NCBI GenBank assembly: GCA_030674185.1
Contig: JAPXFY010000021.1
Coordinates: 69,601,248-69,665,247 of the forward strand
Source of the DNA: Monoplex corrugatus
Lineage: Eukaryota; Mollusca; Gastropoda; Littorinimorpha; Ranellidae
Length of the DNA stretch: 64,000 nucleotides
Reading direction: 5' to 3'
Shown: positions 51,931 to 63,260 of the stretch, piece by piece
How the letters are laid out: each line of letters starts with the position of its first letter
How positions within the stretch are numbered: the stretch's first letter is position 1
Notes under the pieces: model-generated
Told to the model about the DNA's origin: nothing
The model's input: only the letters and a program-made list of their open reading frames with translations
Databases searched by the model: none
Program-made: the position numbers and the translations under genes

Positions 51931-52554
51931 ATTTATTTATTTATATGTTTACTATCATAATGGATTTACCGCATAAAATTCAAGTTGTTCTCACGGTGGA
52001 GACTGTCACCTCGCCGAAGTGCAGCCCCCCCCTCCCCCCCATCCGTTTCTTTTTTAAATACTTTATACGTGTATGCGTATATTTCTGTCTACTAAATCGT
52101 CTTTTTGTACAAAATTTTCCTAAGAACAAATTTGTTGCTGTGGGATCTTTAACGTGCTGCAAAGAGGACCTTAGTTTATCGTTTCGACCAATGGACTAGC
52201 GCCCACACCTCCACTCAGTGTTGACTGAAAGGTAAAGTGAGGGAGGGGTGGGGGTGGGGAGTAGAGAACATCCCTGTCTGATCACATGCCGAACGTGGAA
52301 TTTTCTGTTTCTCAGACCATGGGACTGAACTGACTGAAACTGAAAGCGAAAGTACAAGTTCGTACTACGGTAAGTGATATCAAAGGATGATTCTTTGAAG
52401 GTGTAATATCTGTGTTATCTAGAAACTTGCAACCGTGACTCAGGCTATGTGAAAACAAACAAAGAAAAACCGACCTTGGTGTGACCTTGAGCGTTTGGCG
52501 GGGCACTTGAACTGAACTGCAAACCAAAATGTCTGCCAGTGTTCAAGCAACTCA
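51931..52554. other. Non-coding, partial SINE core
   Basis: No gene. The stretch at 52131-52250 has TTGCTGTGGGATCTTTAACG, GTGCTGCAAAGAGGACC and CGACCAATGGACTAGCGCCC, carrying the GGATCTTTAACG core shared with SINE-1 and SINE-2 but different flanks. The rest is unassigned. Confidence 0.5.
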
Positions 52555-52680
52555 TCATCATCATTACCATGTGCCCTGCCGCATGGCGTTGGCGATCATG
52601 GCCCTCCATACGAATCTATCCCTTGTCGCTGCAAGTACATCTCCCACTCTGACCGTCCTCAGCCACCTTGCAACTAGGAA
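52555..52680 (-). mobile_element. LINE C 3' end, minus
   Basis: (CAT)n, then GTGCCCTGCCGCATGGCGTT, GGCGATCATGGCCCTCC and CTTGTCGCTGCAAGTAC, ending CCTCAGCCACCTTGCAA. It is the reverse of the LINE C C-terminus and tail, about 110 bp. Confidence 0.78.
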
Positions 52681-52728
52681 AAAAAAAACCCACACACACA
52701 AAACATAGTCAGAAGGTGCATTAGATAT

Positions 52729-52782
52729 AACAAGACAAGACAGGCGCAAATCTGGAGCCAACTTGTCTTTGTCAAGCGTACA
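52729..52782. mobile_element. Foldback-element arm fragment
   Basis: AACAAGACAAGACAGGCGCA, then AATCTGGAGCCAACTTG and TTTGTCAAGCG, matching the left arm of the 4473 element with changes. Confidence 0.55.
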
Positions 52783-53299
52783 CGAACGACAACAAAGAAC
52801 AAGTATACAAAATCTAGGAGGAAGAAAAGTGAGACTTTCATATCCATATCCATATACTGATATTGATAACTTTTTGCCACAATGGATTTAGGATGTGAAC
52901 TCGGGTTGCTCTTCCTGTTGAGAGCGTGTAGCGTGTGATCTATGAGAAAGTTGTTTGGAGTTTGTTCAAGAGGCATTCACCGCATGCCTACATGCGCTCC
53001 ACCCTAATCAGCCAGCGCTGAATTATCTGGAAGACTCCCTGAGCACGAGCAAAACCCATCTGACGGTAAGGTCTTAAATATATGTACCAAGGTCTTAAAT
53101 GGCAAGGTCTTAAATGGCAAGGTCTCAAGTTCAAGTTCATATTGTTTATAGCCCAGCCAACTACTATAGCCATATCAGAGCTAACACCACGTCAAAAACG
53201 TCAACCAGGTGGTCTGAAAATGCAAAAATGCAAGGGGGGAGGGGAAAAGAAAAAAGAATAATAAAAAAAAGAAACATTAAGCTGACACTACCAGAATGA
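52783..53299. other. Non-coding, short repeats
   Basis: No gene. AAGGTCTTAAAT is triplicated at 53067-53124. The stretch at 53139-53190 is the short TATAGCCCAGCC / CATATCAG repeat also at 31138. Confidence 0.5.
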
Positions 53300-53420
53300 C
53301 TGGAGCATTCAGATGGGCAGCGAACAGGTGAGTTTTCATGTCAGCAGGCTGGGATTGAACTCGAGACGTGAGATCTGGAGTCCATGGCTGTATCAACAAA
53401 GCCAGTTAGCTGGCGTTAAA
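53300..53420 (-). mobile_element. SINE-3 copy
   Basis: GGCTGGGATTGAACTCGAGA (reverse B box), GAGATCTGGAGTCCATGGCT and CAACAAAGCCAGTTAGC. Reverse complement of 11380-11460. Confidence 0.6.
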
Positions 53421-53519
53421 ACTTCTGGACTGCCTGAGGGTCCAATCCACGACCGCTGTGTTATTAGAACGGCACAATTACATAGCTGTTGGGGCCGCAA
53501 AAACAAAACTTTAAAAAAT

Positions 53520-53585
53520 AACACTAACACACACAAACACACATACATACACACACACACACAAACACTCACACAAACATTCACA

Positions 53586-53644
<59 letters not shown>
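53520..53644. repeat. (AC)n microsatellite
   Basis: AC repeat with ATAC and AAAC units, turning pure after 53590. Confidence 0.95.
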
Positions 53645-53645
<1 letters not shown>

Positions 53646-53649
53646 GTAA

Positions 53650-53722
53650 AAGGTGGCTGCTGTGAGGGTCGAACCTTCGACCCCTGTTGTATTTAGAATT
53701 ATGGTCTAACCAACTGGGCTAA
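53650..53722 (-). pseudogene. tRNA-like pseudogene or SINE head
   Basis: Minus strand has AGCCCAGTTGGTTAGACC (D-arm/A box) and GGGTCGAAGGTTCGACCC, a perfect T-arm hairpin with B box, about 45 nt apart. Ends near CAGCAGCC do not pair with the 5' side, so no acceptor stem forms and a working tRNA is unlikely. No further copy is seen in the window. Confidence 0.6.
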
Positions 53723-53729
53723 ATAAACT

Positions 53730-54270
53730 CTGTCACATCAGGAAGAGAGTTCTTGAGTGTCAAATAGAACCGATACTGTTGTACGGTTGTGAGGCGTGGA
53801 CAGTCAACACGTAAAGTCAGAACAAAATTGAGACAACTGAAATGTGGTTTCTAAGAAGAAAACAAACGAGACAGTCCTAAGGAGGCAGATACAAGAAGAT
53901 CATTAACAAACAAGATAGGAAAAGACAAGCAACATTTGTAGGCCATTTTATAAAGAGAAATTAGAGCACCTGTCACAAGAGGAAAGCTGGTGGGAAAGAG
54001 AACACCAGGTAGACCCAGGGAGAAGATATTGGATGGACTTGCAGGGTGGCTGAGGACAGAGAGAGTGGGAGGTGTACTTGCAGCAACAAGGGATAGATTC
54101 GTGTGGAGGGCCATGATCAGCAACGTCATACAGCAGGGCACATGATGGTGATGATGGGGATGATAATGATGGTGGTGGTGATGATGATGATGACGACGAC
54201 GACGACGATAATGATGGGGATGATAATGATGATGACGACGACAACGATGATATTGATGATGATGATTGTA
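53730..54270 (+). mobile_element. LINE C 3' end with (GAT)n tail
   Basis: From CATCAGGAAGAGAGTTCTTG (compare 61035) through TACGGTTGTGAGGCGTGGAC, AAGACAAGCAACATTTGTAG, CACCAGGTAGACCCAGGGAG and GCAGGGCACATGATG. Internal deletions and a TAA after TVNT break the frame. From 54146 a (GAT/GAC)n tract of about 120 bp has grown from the tail. Confidence 0.82.
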
Positions 54271-54424
54271 ACTTCACACATGAGTTAACTGGTGGGTTTG
54301 ATCGCTGCCCACCATTCTGTTCAAGTCAGTTTGGTTAAGTCAGTATGGTGGATCAGTGATCCCACCCTCCCTCTGCCCATTTCAAAACCACCTGGTGCAT
54401 AAAGTTTTGTGCAGGCCACCAAGC
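54271..54424. other. Non-coding spacer
   Basis: No gene or repeat recognised. Confidence 0.5.
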
Positions 54425-54950
54425 TTCAAATCAGTTTCAGTTTCTCAAAATGACGTCTCCGCGCTCGGAATGAATTCCATGTGCAGTAACGTCACAGGTG
54501 CCATGTGATGGAGAAGATCCAGAATGATCATGGCACAAGCCTTAAGCCTGCACATAAATTCATAAGCTGGCCAGGTCATGAGGTCCTACCCAGACAGTTC
54601 CATAACCCTGCGGTCGTAGGGGAGTGAGGTGGCAGAGACCTCGACATTTCCTGTGGCCAGCACCACGAAGACGGCGTCCATCCCCTCTTCTTCGATTCAA
54701 ATTCGCATTCACTTTTTTTTTAAAACCCAGACTTCAGAAAGGCAAGAAGGCTAATTGGTCTTCAAGGGGTGGAACCTGGGAAATCAACCAATCTTTCCAA
54801 TGTTTTATATCAAGACAGCCGGGCAATACCCTGCTTTTCACGATTTTCAACTACTGTGGGATCTTTAACGTGCGCAGCCAAAAGGCACACGGGTCCGACT
54901 CGTTTTTCGTCCCCGTCTGAAGGACTAGACGTTCAGAGTCCGAGCAGATC
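54425..54950 (-). mobile_element. Head module joined to SINE-1, minus
   Basis: Left part 54425-54615 is a full head module (CAGTTTCAGTTTCTCAAAAT, GTCTCCGCGCTCGGAATGAA, CAGTTCCATAACCCTGCGG). It runs directly into reversed SINE-1 (CAGCACCACGAAGACGGCG, CAGAAAGGCAAGAAGGCTAA, CTGTGGGATCTTTAACGTGC, GTCCGACTCGTTTTTCGTCC). The tRNA-like end is missing after ACTAGACGTTCAG. Same joint as at 32745-33262. Confidence 0.75.
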
Positions 54951-54984
54951 TGAATAGAGCCATATGTAATAAAATAAACACCAA

Positions 54985-55200
54985 ATTATCACTCGATTTT
55001 CCAGTCTTCCCACATTGACACGAGCACAAATCATGCCCGGGGAACTTCACCTGTCCGTGCAGCCTCCAGTGTACCCAGCCGTCAGTGGGTACCTGACTTT
55101 GTTCAGTGCTAGGGAAGGTAAAGCAGCCAGGGAGAGGAGATGAGCACCTCACTCACAATGCCGGCCTCCAGAGGTTGAGGTCTCTACCATCTCACTCCCC
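54985..55200. mobile_element. SINE-4 copy
   Basis: GCCGTCAGTGGGTACCTGAC, GGTAAAGCAGCCAGGGAGAG, TGAGCACCTCACTCACAATG and TTGAGGTCTCTACCATCTCA. Shared with 43700-43810 and 50020-50150. Confidence 0.58.
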
Positions 55201-55238
55201 TACCACTGGACGGTCACAGCACAACTTTGTCTTTTTTG

Positions 55239-56150
55239 TATCGAGGTAATTACCATATCACTCCTCTTTGACTTCAGTGTCATGTTTTTTGTTTGTTGTT
55301 GTTGTTGTTGTTCTGTATCGAGGTAATTACCATATCACTCCTCTTTGACTTCAGTGTCATGTTTTTTGTTTGTTGTTGTTGTTGTTGTTGTTCTGTATCG
55401 AGGTAATTACCATATCACTCCTCTTTGACTTCAGTGTCATGTTTTTTTGTTTGTTTGTTGTTGTTGTTGTTCTGTATCGAGGTAATTACCATATCACTCC
55501 TCTTTGACTTCAGTGTCATGTTTTTTTGTTTGTTTGTTGTTGTTGTTGTTCTGTATCGAGGTAATTACCATATCACTCCTCTTTGACTTCAGTGTCATGT
55601 TTTTTGTTTGTTGTTGTTGTTCTGTATCGAGGTAATTACCATATCACTCCTCTTTGACTTCAGTGTCATGTTTTTTGTTTGTTGTTGTTGTTGTTGTTCT
55701 GTATCGAGGTAATTACCATACCACTCCTCTTTGACTTCAGTGTCATGTTTTTTGTTTGTTGTTGTTGTTGTTGTTCTGTATCGAGGTAATTACCATATCA
55801 CTCCTCTTTGACTTCAGTGTCATGTTTTTGTTTGTTGTTGTTGTTGTTGTTCTGTATCGAGGTAATTACCATATCACTCCTCTTTGACTTCAGTGTCATG
55901 TTTTTTTGTTTGTTTGTTGTTGTTGTTGTTGTTGTTCTGTATCGAGGTAATTACCATATCACTCCTCTTTGACTTCAGTGTCATGTTTTTTTTGTTTGTT
56001 TGTTGTTGTTTTGTCGTTGTTCTGTATCGAGGTAATTACCATATCACAATCCTCTTCGACTTCAGTGTCATGTTGTTGTTTTTTGTTGTTTTTTTGTTTT
56101 TTGTATTGAGATAATTACATTACCCCTCTTCGATTTCGATGTCAAGGTAT
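55239..56150. repeat. About 77-bp tandem array, 12 units
   Basis: Anchor TATCGAGGTAATTACC at 55239, 55316, 55396, 55475, 55554, 55625, 55702, 55779, 55855, 55940 and 56025, with a mutated unit at 56104. Spacing is 71-85 bp. The constant part continues ATATCACTCCTCTTTGACTT, and nearly all length change is in the internal T-run and (TTG)n. The array is thus a minisatellite with a microsatellite inside each unit. Confidence 0.95.
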
Positions 56151-56602
56151 AGCCTTGATCTTTATACCGTTATCTCTACTTAATCCAGCTTCCAAGTACC
56201 CTTTGCAGTTAAAGTCCGCTTTTCTCTTTATCTGTACCCCTATTCCGTAAAGCTAAATTTGGCACTGACGGAAAATCCAGGGTGTTACCTGCTGATAGGT
56301 TTTTGGTTTTGCAATCGCCTGCACAACTCAGGTAGCGGTGGTAGTTTTAAAGTGCTATTCCCTACCGCTCATTTGTGTAAGTGCTCCTTCACCATTTTAC
56401 ACGCCCCCCTTGTTGTTTAGAGATAAATTCCGGTAAGGCATAGAACACTTTCCAGGTAAGCTCTGTTTCATTTTGTCAAACGCGGCTGTCATAGTTAGAG
56501 ACGCAAATGATTTTTGCTTGTGATGAACCGTCGTTTTCTATGCCTCACTGGTTGTTTTGGAACATTCTAGTTCAGCTCGGTAAGCTTGGTTTCATTTTAT
56601 TT

Positions 56603-56638
<36 letters not shown>

Positions 56639-56724
56639 GGGGGGGGTCGTTTGTTGTTGTTTACTTTTTTGGGGTGGGTGGGTGTTTTGTTTTTAGTATA
56701 ATTAAGCATTCAATGTTTTCGTGC
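56151..56724. other. Non-coding, (TG)n and G-run
   Basis: No gene. A (TG)n followed by a G-run lies at about 56607-56647. Confidence 0.55.
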
Positions 56725-57130
56725 ATGCGTATATCATATGTACGTTGTTTTATCCAGGCTTAGGTGTGACACTGAACAATCGGTATGTTGTTGCATTGTC
56801 TGCATCGTCGTCTTCAGAGAGCGTGCATGCTGGGTGTATTCCTGTTTCCACAGGCCACCAGATATGGTCATGATTTACAGGATCTTTAACGCGCATACTT
56901 GATGCTCTGCCTGCGTGAACACACAACAGGGTTTAGGCACTAGCACCATGATAATACTTAAAACCCCTTCACAAGTTTGTTGGTGCCTAAACCGTTCGTG
57001 TGTTTATGCACGCAGAAATAGGGAAAACACCTAAGTCTGCGCACATTGACTAAGATGATTGAGAAAATCTCCACCCTTTACCCACCAGATGGGAGGTAGG
57101 CTGACCCAGGCAGAATCGAACCCAAGACAC
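56725..57130 (-). mobile_element. SINE-2, best copy
   Basis: Landmarks in order: CAATCGGTATGTTGTTGCAT, AGAGCGTGCATGCTGGGTGT, CTGTTTCCACAGGCCACCAG, TTACAGGATCTTTAACGCGC, TTTAGGCACTAGCACC, GAGAAAATCTCCACCCTTTA, CCCACCAGATGGGAGGTAGG and GCAGAATCGAACCCAAGAC (reverse B box). About 400 bp. A second AGGCAC/GTGCCTAAACC word at 56934 and 56991 forms an inverted repeat. Confidence 0.75.
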
Positions 57131-57640
57131 CTACCGATCTACGTGTGGCTTTACGTTTCCTTTGTTAGAATAGGCATATATTTTGCTGTAAGGCACATCG
57201 CCGTTTTGCTTGCAAGCGCGTTACTGTTTACTATGGCCTGCTTTTTACATGCTTCAATTTCAACAAGGTTATTATGTCCGTGTAAGGTGTCTTTCGGTTT
57301 GTGAACAGGAGTAAGGCACCATGCAGTTTTGTTTGTCAGTGTTGTGCTTCCCTCGTCATCTGCCATAAAATCGCTCACTCTCCTGTTCCCGGGATTATTG
57401 ATTTGACTGACAGTGTCGATAAGTGTCGATAAGCCTACCGTCTCAGCTGTGCTCCGTAAGTACGCAGCTTAATGTGAAATTGACATCGAGTGCATGATTT
57501 TCATGTGTGTTCGACTGATGGTGCGACAGAATTTTTATTACAGGTAAGTTGTGTGCCCCTTGTCTTGATATTCATGTGCATGGTATTTTAGGCCAATATA
57601 TGAACTGAGCTACAGAACGCCTCTATTTAAAAAATACACA
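57131..57640. other. Non-coding stretch
   Basis: No gene recognised. Overlapping small ORFs at 57059-57304 and 57151-57378 are on opposite strands without domains. GATAAGTGTC is duplicated at 57417-57433. Confidence 0.5.
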
Positions 57641-57647
57641 TGTATAA

Positions 57648-57675
57648 TGAAATAAATAAATAAATAAATAAGAAA
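57648..57675. repeat. (AATA)n microsatellite
   Basis: Short AAAT tetranucleotide run. Confidence 0.9.
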
Positions 57676-57737
57676 CAAAAACGCCACACCACGAGTTGGT
57701 GTAACGATTTTGCGAATTATTTTGTTCACCCAAAGCG

Positions 57738-57781
<44 letters not shown>
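57738..57781. repeat. (AC)n microsatellite
   Basis: Pure AC run followed by an imperfect ACGC region to about 57830. Confidence 0.93.
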
Positions 57782-58104
57782 ATAGAGCGGTCCATGACAC
57801 GCACACACGCACACACACCCGCACGTGCGCAGGCGCAAAGCGAGAGAGAGGTGGAGTGGGGGGCTTCATTACATATTCATTTGATAAATGTGGCATAATC
57901 TGATTGGTGGACCAGTGTCACGGCGTGTCGTTTCCAAAGCTGATTACATCATTCTGATGTCATAGCCACATTAAGACCAACACACACACACACACACAAC
58001 ACAGGCACACAGACACAAATTGTCAAGGCTCGTATATGCTATAATCAATTAACTCACGTCACTATCCGATTCCTTGATTCGCATGACTCCAACTGACTGT
58101 ATAT

Positions 58105-58476
58105 ATAAGACGAGTGCGTGCCTGCGTGTGTGCGTGTGTGTGTTTCTGTGTGTGTGTGTGAGAGATGTGCATGTGAGAGACATGCTTGTGTGTGTGTGTT
58201 GCGTGTGTGTGTGTGTGCGTGTGTGTGTGTGTGTGCGTGGCATTTATATGTGCATGTGAGAGAGACATGCTTGTGTGTGTGTTGTGTGTGTGTGTGTGTG
58301 TGTGTGCGTGTTTGTGTGTGTAAGGCGTTTATGTGTGTGTGAGACATGCATGTACGTGTGCTTCTGTGTGTGTGTGTGTGTGCGCGCGCGCGAGGCATTT
58401 ATATGTATATGTGAGAGACATGCTTGTGTGTGTGTGTGTGTATGCGTGTAAGGCGTTTATGTGTGTGTGAGAGACA

Positions 58477-58552
<76 letters not shown>

Positions 58553-58560
58553 CGTGTGTG
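58105..58560. repeat. GT-rich minisatellite plus (GT)n
   Basis: (GT)n blocks alternate with a spaced word such as GAGAGACATGCTTGTG and GGCATTTATATG or GGCGTTTATG, at about 60-110 bp spacing, then a pure GT run at 58472-58555. Cys/Val ORFs are artefacts. Confidence 0.9.
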
Positions 58561-58864
58561 TGCTGGTAACAAGACGCTTTTGTATTCAGCGATAGGAAGG
58601 GTGGAATTGAGGAGACGGAGAAAGCAGAGAATGGCTAGATAAAGGGGGAGGGGGGAAGCAAGTGGGGAAATTTGAATTTTTATAACATGTTTTTGCCCAC
58701 GGACAGTAGTAGCAGTTGGTTCTCCTGAACGTGTCTGCCATCTAGTCCTTGCTATTTGACATACGTAAATATAAACAAACATAAAAGCAAAGTCCATTTA
58801 GGGAAGGGAAATGGAGGAGGTGGAGAGAGAGAGAAGATGGAGAGCAGTGGATGAGACAGAGACA

Positions 58865-58865
<1 letters not shown>

Positions 58866-58928
<63 letters not shown>

Positions 58929-58933
58929 GTGTG

Positions 58934-58980
<47 letters not shown>

Positions 58981-59098
58981 CAGACACACAGATAGAGAGA
59001 GACAGAGGGAGAGAGAGAGAGAGAGGGAGAGAGAGAGAGAGGGAGAGAGAGAGAGAGAGAGGCAGAGGGGGGAGAGAAAGAGAGAGAGAGAGAGAGTA
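58866..59098. repeat. (GT)n then (GA)n microsatellite
   Basis: (GT)30 at about 58866-58926 followed by GA with GACA and GGGA variants to 59098. Both parts can adopt non-B DNA forms. Confidence 0.95.
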
Positions 59099-59424
59099 GA
59101 ACAGTGCATTATTCATGTTAAGTATTAGTATATCTATATTTATTCTTATTCAAACATGTGCATGCACTTGTGAGAAGACATGATCAAAATCATTCGAGCT
59201 GTTCTTTCTCACTCCAGTTTGTACAGTTTTATGATATTCTCAAATTATTTGTCATTGGTATTGCTGCTGTTGTTGCTTTAAAAATTCTTTGTTTGTTTCC
59301 TTGAGATACATAACACCCTTGAATATGTATACTCACCTGCATGTATTCAAGAACAAATGTCATTTCTTCTTCTATCGCACATGTGGTCTCAGTTGTTTCG
59401 TTTGAACTGTTTTGCAGCGTCATA
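59099..59424. other. Non-coding stretch
   Basis: No gene or repeat recognised. AT-rich left flank of the next LINE. Confidence 0.5.
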
Positions 59425-59449
59425 GCTTTAACTCTTAAAGTCAGATGAA

Positions 59450-60640
59450 ATGATACGTCAAAAATTTAATGTACATGTTCAAAACAAATTCAGTGCTATG
59501 GAAGACGTTGGTGACAGTGAGGAACAATGGACAAAGTTGAGAAGTTCTATAAATGAAGCTTGTGAAGAAATCCCTGAGGCAAATAGAAAAGCAAAAAAGA
59601 GTTGGATGACTAATGAAATTTTGGGCCTGATGGAGGAAAGGAGGAAGGCAAAGAGAAACGAGGAAATATACAGGAAGATAAACAAAGAAATCAGGTATAG
59701 GTGCAATGAAGCTAAGGAAGCTTGGCTGAACACAAAATGCAAAGAGATAGAAGAACGACACAAAATGGATCCTCAGGGTATGTACAGACGAATTGAAGAA
59801 ATTGTCCACAGGAAAAATACATGCACATCAACTGGTTGCTTAAAATCGAAAGATGGCACGCTTATCATGGAAAAAGACAAAATATTAGACAGATGGGGAG
59901 AGTACATTAAAGACCTTTTTGAGGATGACAGAAACGAAGAACACATTATAAAAAAGAACTTTGAAGGACCACCCATAATGAAAGATGAAGTTAGAGCAGC
60001 ACTGAAAAAGATGAAACCAGGAAAAGCCCCAGGACCAGACAACATTACTACAGAGATGATTGAAGCCCTGGAGGAATTTGGCATAGAAAAAATAACAGTC
60101 CTCCTAAATGAAATTTATGACACTGGAAAAATCCCCAAAGACATGTCAAAATCAATTTTCATTGCAGTTCCAAAAAAGACAGGGGGTATGGAATGCGAAC
60201 TCCATCGCGCAATCAGTTTGATGAGTCATGTAACAAAAATCCTGTTAAGAATAATCATGATGAGTACAAGGAATAGAATCAAAAGAGAAATAGCAGAAGA
60301 ACAGTGTGGATTTGTGGAGGGAAAAGGAACTATTTATGCCATATACATCCTAAGAACTATCATAGAGAGGTCAATTGAGATGAATAAGGATTTGTATTTA
60401 TGCTTTGTTGACTATACCAAGGCTTTCGATCGGGTACGACATGATGAATTGATCAACCAACTGGAGAGACTCAATGTCGATGGAAAAGATCTACGAATAA
60501 TCAGGAATATGTACTGGGAACAAACAGCTGCAATGAGAATAGAAAACAATATAAGCTCTTTTCAAAACATCAAAAGGGGAGTCAGACAGGGTTGTGTTTT
60601 GTCACCAGATCTGTTTTCACTGTATAGCGAAACATCATGA
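59450..60640 (+). pseudogene. LINE C RT, main open frame
   Basis: 396 codons without a stop. The linker has MIRQKFNVHVQNKFSAMEDV, KAKKSWMTNEILGLMEERRK and KMDPQGMYRRIEEIVHRKNT. RT has KKMKPGKAPGPDNITTEMIE, EEQCGFVEGKGTIYAIYILR, motif A LCFVDYTKAFDRVRHDELIN and motif B KRGVRQGCVLSPDLFSLYSE. A base loss at about 60630 ends the frame, while RNLEEDPGLKVGRKT continues in another. The nominal start is internal to the native protein. Confidence 0.92.
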
Positions 60641-61379
60641 GAAACCTAGAAGAAGACCCTGGATTAAAGGTTGGAAGGAAAACGATAAACAACATTCGGT
60701 ACGCAGATGACACCGTGCTAATTGCAGAAAATGACAGGGACCTACAAAACCTTGTGAATATACTAGAAACAGAAAGCAAAGGTAAGGGGTTGGAACTAAA
60801 CAGCAGGAAGACTGAAGTCATGGTGATCAATAAAAAAAACATGAAATCCCCTCATGCAAAATAACAGCAAATGGCACAACCTTGACACAGGTTCATAAGT
60901 TCAAATATCTGGGAACGGTCATTTCATCAGACGGCAGATGCACATCGGAAATAGCTGGCAGAATCGGCCAAGCCAAAACAGCATTCAAGAAGATGACAAG
61001 CATTCTTACCAACAAATGCCTATCAATTAACATCAGGAAGAGAGTCCTTGAATGTTATATAGAACCAATACTCTTGTACGGATGCGAGGCGTGGACAGTC
61101 AGCAAGCAAACCCAGAGCAGGATCGAGGCAGCCGAGATGTGGTTTCTCAGAAGAATGTTGAGAGTTCCATGGACAGCAAAGAAAACAAACGAGACAGTCT
61201 TGATGGAGGCAGACACAAGTCGATCACTGATAAGGAAGATTAGGAAAAGACAAGCAACATTTATAGGACATTTTATGAGGAAGGGGGATTTGGAGCACCT
61301 GGTCACAACGGGAAAGCTGGAGGGAAAGAGAGCACCAGGTAGACCCAGGGAGAGAATGCTGGACGGACTTGCAGAGTGA
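60637..61379 (+). pseudogene. LINE C RT motif C and C-terminus
   Basis: Frame 60637-60864 has NIRYADDTVLIAENDRDLQN (both catalytic Asp intact) and LNSRKTEVMVINKK. After another shift at about 60860, frame 60882-61379 has VHKFKYLGTVISSDGRCTSE, YIEPILLYGCEAWTVSKQTQ, RIEAAEMWFLRRMLRVPW and QATFIGHFMRKGDLEHLVTT. It ends at a TGA after LDGLAE where other copies read EWL. Two indels and one stop separate it from activity. Confidence 0.9.
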
Positions 61380-61490
61380 CTGGGGATGAAGAGGGTGGGG
61401 GAAATGCTGGGGGCAACGAGAGATAGAGATGGTTGGAAGTCCATGGTCGCCAACGCCATGTGGCAGGGCACCTGATGATGATGATGAAAG

Positions 61491-61714
61491 TACCAAGGCA
61501 GATTTGTAAGTTGGCCCATGGCCAATATCTATACCACTGGAAACTTTCATTTCGTTTCAAATACACTTTAGTTTCATTTCATTTCTCCTTTTCAGAAACA
61601 GGAAAGTTACGCAGAATGTCTCGTTATGTTTGAGTACAGGCAGACAGATGTGAAAATGAAACATTAAGATACAAGATAACACATACCAACAGCGTACTAT
61701 GTTGTTGGTGTATG
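61491..61714. other. Non-coding spacer
   Basis: No gene or repeat recognised between two LINE copies. Confidence 0.5.
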
Positions 61715-63260
61715 GAAACAAGGATCTCCCCTTCTGTCTGTTCTGGGCCAGCCATTGTTTTGTAATCAAACTGTGATTCTGAGCCTTAAGGTCTTCTCTT
61801 GTTCACAGCTAAGTGTTCTCAAATCTTCCTCTCTTACGTCTTCCTTTTGGTGTTCAGTGAAAGGCAGCCTGGTTGATAATGTTCTGCTCTCTTAGATGAT
61901 ATATCCGGTCCCGGTCCATCTCCATCGTCTTTTCATCATCTTGACTGCACTGACGATTAAAGTAGCGGTTGGCTAAAGATGGTGTTGGGCCAGAAAATGA
62001 TCGGCGTGATTGTTTGGAGGTTCGTTGTGTGGCAGATTGATAGCTCGATAAGTTACCGCTTTCTGTCGTCCTCCAGCATTCAGAGCCGTAAGGAAGGCTG
62101 GAAAAGACACAGCTCTGGGGCAAGTTTCAGCTTGATGTTGGGGCTGTACTGGGTGGACATCTGCATGTTGTTTAGCATTGTGAAGGTATTTCTGGCATTG
62201 TTGACACGGCTCTTGGTGTCACTATCTGATCCTGTGTTGTGTCTGACAATGCTGCCAGTAGGTGAACTGTTCAGCTGTGGATAGGTCTGTTCCATCTACA
62301 TGTACTTGGAATCGACAGGTGTTTAGGTTGTATAGTACAGTCACCTTTGGGTTTTTTTTAGCTGATCTTTAGGCATGCATACTTGTTGTGTGAAGATACT
62401 GAGATTGGATGTTATCTCCTCCATGTGTTAGTGAGTGTGGAAGACCAGTACTAGGTCGACTACAAACAAAGTCAAGATTTTCCAGTGTTGAAAGGAGATT
62501 CCACCTGGTGCCACTTAGTTGGTCCTTAGTCATTCATCTCATCACCCGGTTTATGGCCCTGTTGATGAGCAATGCTGACATTACACATCCTTCTTTTACT
62601 CCTGTCTTCCCTTTGAAATTGTATTCATGTTTTGTGTTGTATAAATGAAGTTGGCATGAAAGCTTTTGACGAGAGGAACAATCCTCTGTGGGATTCCATA
62701 TGCTTGGAACATATGCCATAGGCTGCCTCTCTATGTATGCTGTCAAAAGCGTTCTCAAAGATTACAGAGTTGACGTAAAGTTGTCTCTTCCATTCTGTGC
62801 ACTGTTCGAATTTATTTCACAGGGTGAATAATTTGTTCAGCACATGCTCTTCCTTTACGGGAACCCGACTCTTTTCTTATCTGTTTGTGTGTTGCGTCTT
62901 AGATTTATAGAATGGGGCATTTTGCTTCGATTTTGTCTGGAATTAATGAAAAGAGTGCTTCCGCGACAGGTTTTGCAGTTACTCAAGACAATTTTTATTG
63001 CCTTCTGTTCAGTCGAGTGGTATGTTCTGTCTATACCATATAATAGTACAGATTGGCTGAAGCATTGTGGTTGCTAGGTCTGGGCCTATCTTGAATAACC
63101 CGGTGCTGAGGTTGCCCTGTCCAGGGACTTTTCTATTTTTGAGCGACCTGATGGCTGAGATTTCTGCCTTCTCTGATAAAGTAGTATAAATATTGAGGTT
63201 GTTCTCTGCTTCTTGTATACATGTATTAGTTTCTGATGTTGGTGATACCTGTTCAAAACT
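61715..63260 (-). mobile_element. LINE E, heavily decayed RT
   Basis: Minus-strand non-LTR RT in many broken frames. In element order: EISAIRSLKNRKVPGQGNLS (about 63160) and IGPDLATTMLQPICTIIW (fingers). A motif B relic, VKTGVKEGCVMSALL, lies at about 62570-62590. LPYGSECWRTTESG is near 62075, and WTPKGRRKRGRF-like and LAQNRQKGRSLF words lie at about 61850-61720 (C-terminus). The catalytic motif C is not recognisable in an open frame. It differs in sequence from families A-D. This looks like an old insertion. Confidence 0.75.

Larger units (their letters stand above)
59425..61490 (+). mobile_element. LINE C copy 2, 5'-truncated
   Basis: Homology to LINE C copy 1 begins at about 59425-59431 (CTCTTAAAGTCAGATGAAAT), so the endonuclease is missing. 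It keeps the linker, the full RT and the family 3' end, finishing GCAGGGCACCTGATGATGAT. All LINE C 3' ends in this window (22661, 29858, 31337, 52555, 53730 and here) finish in the same way with a (TGA)n tail. Confidence 0.92.
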
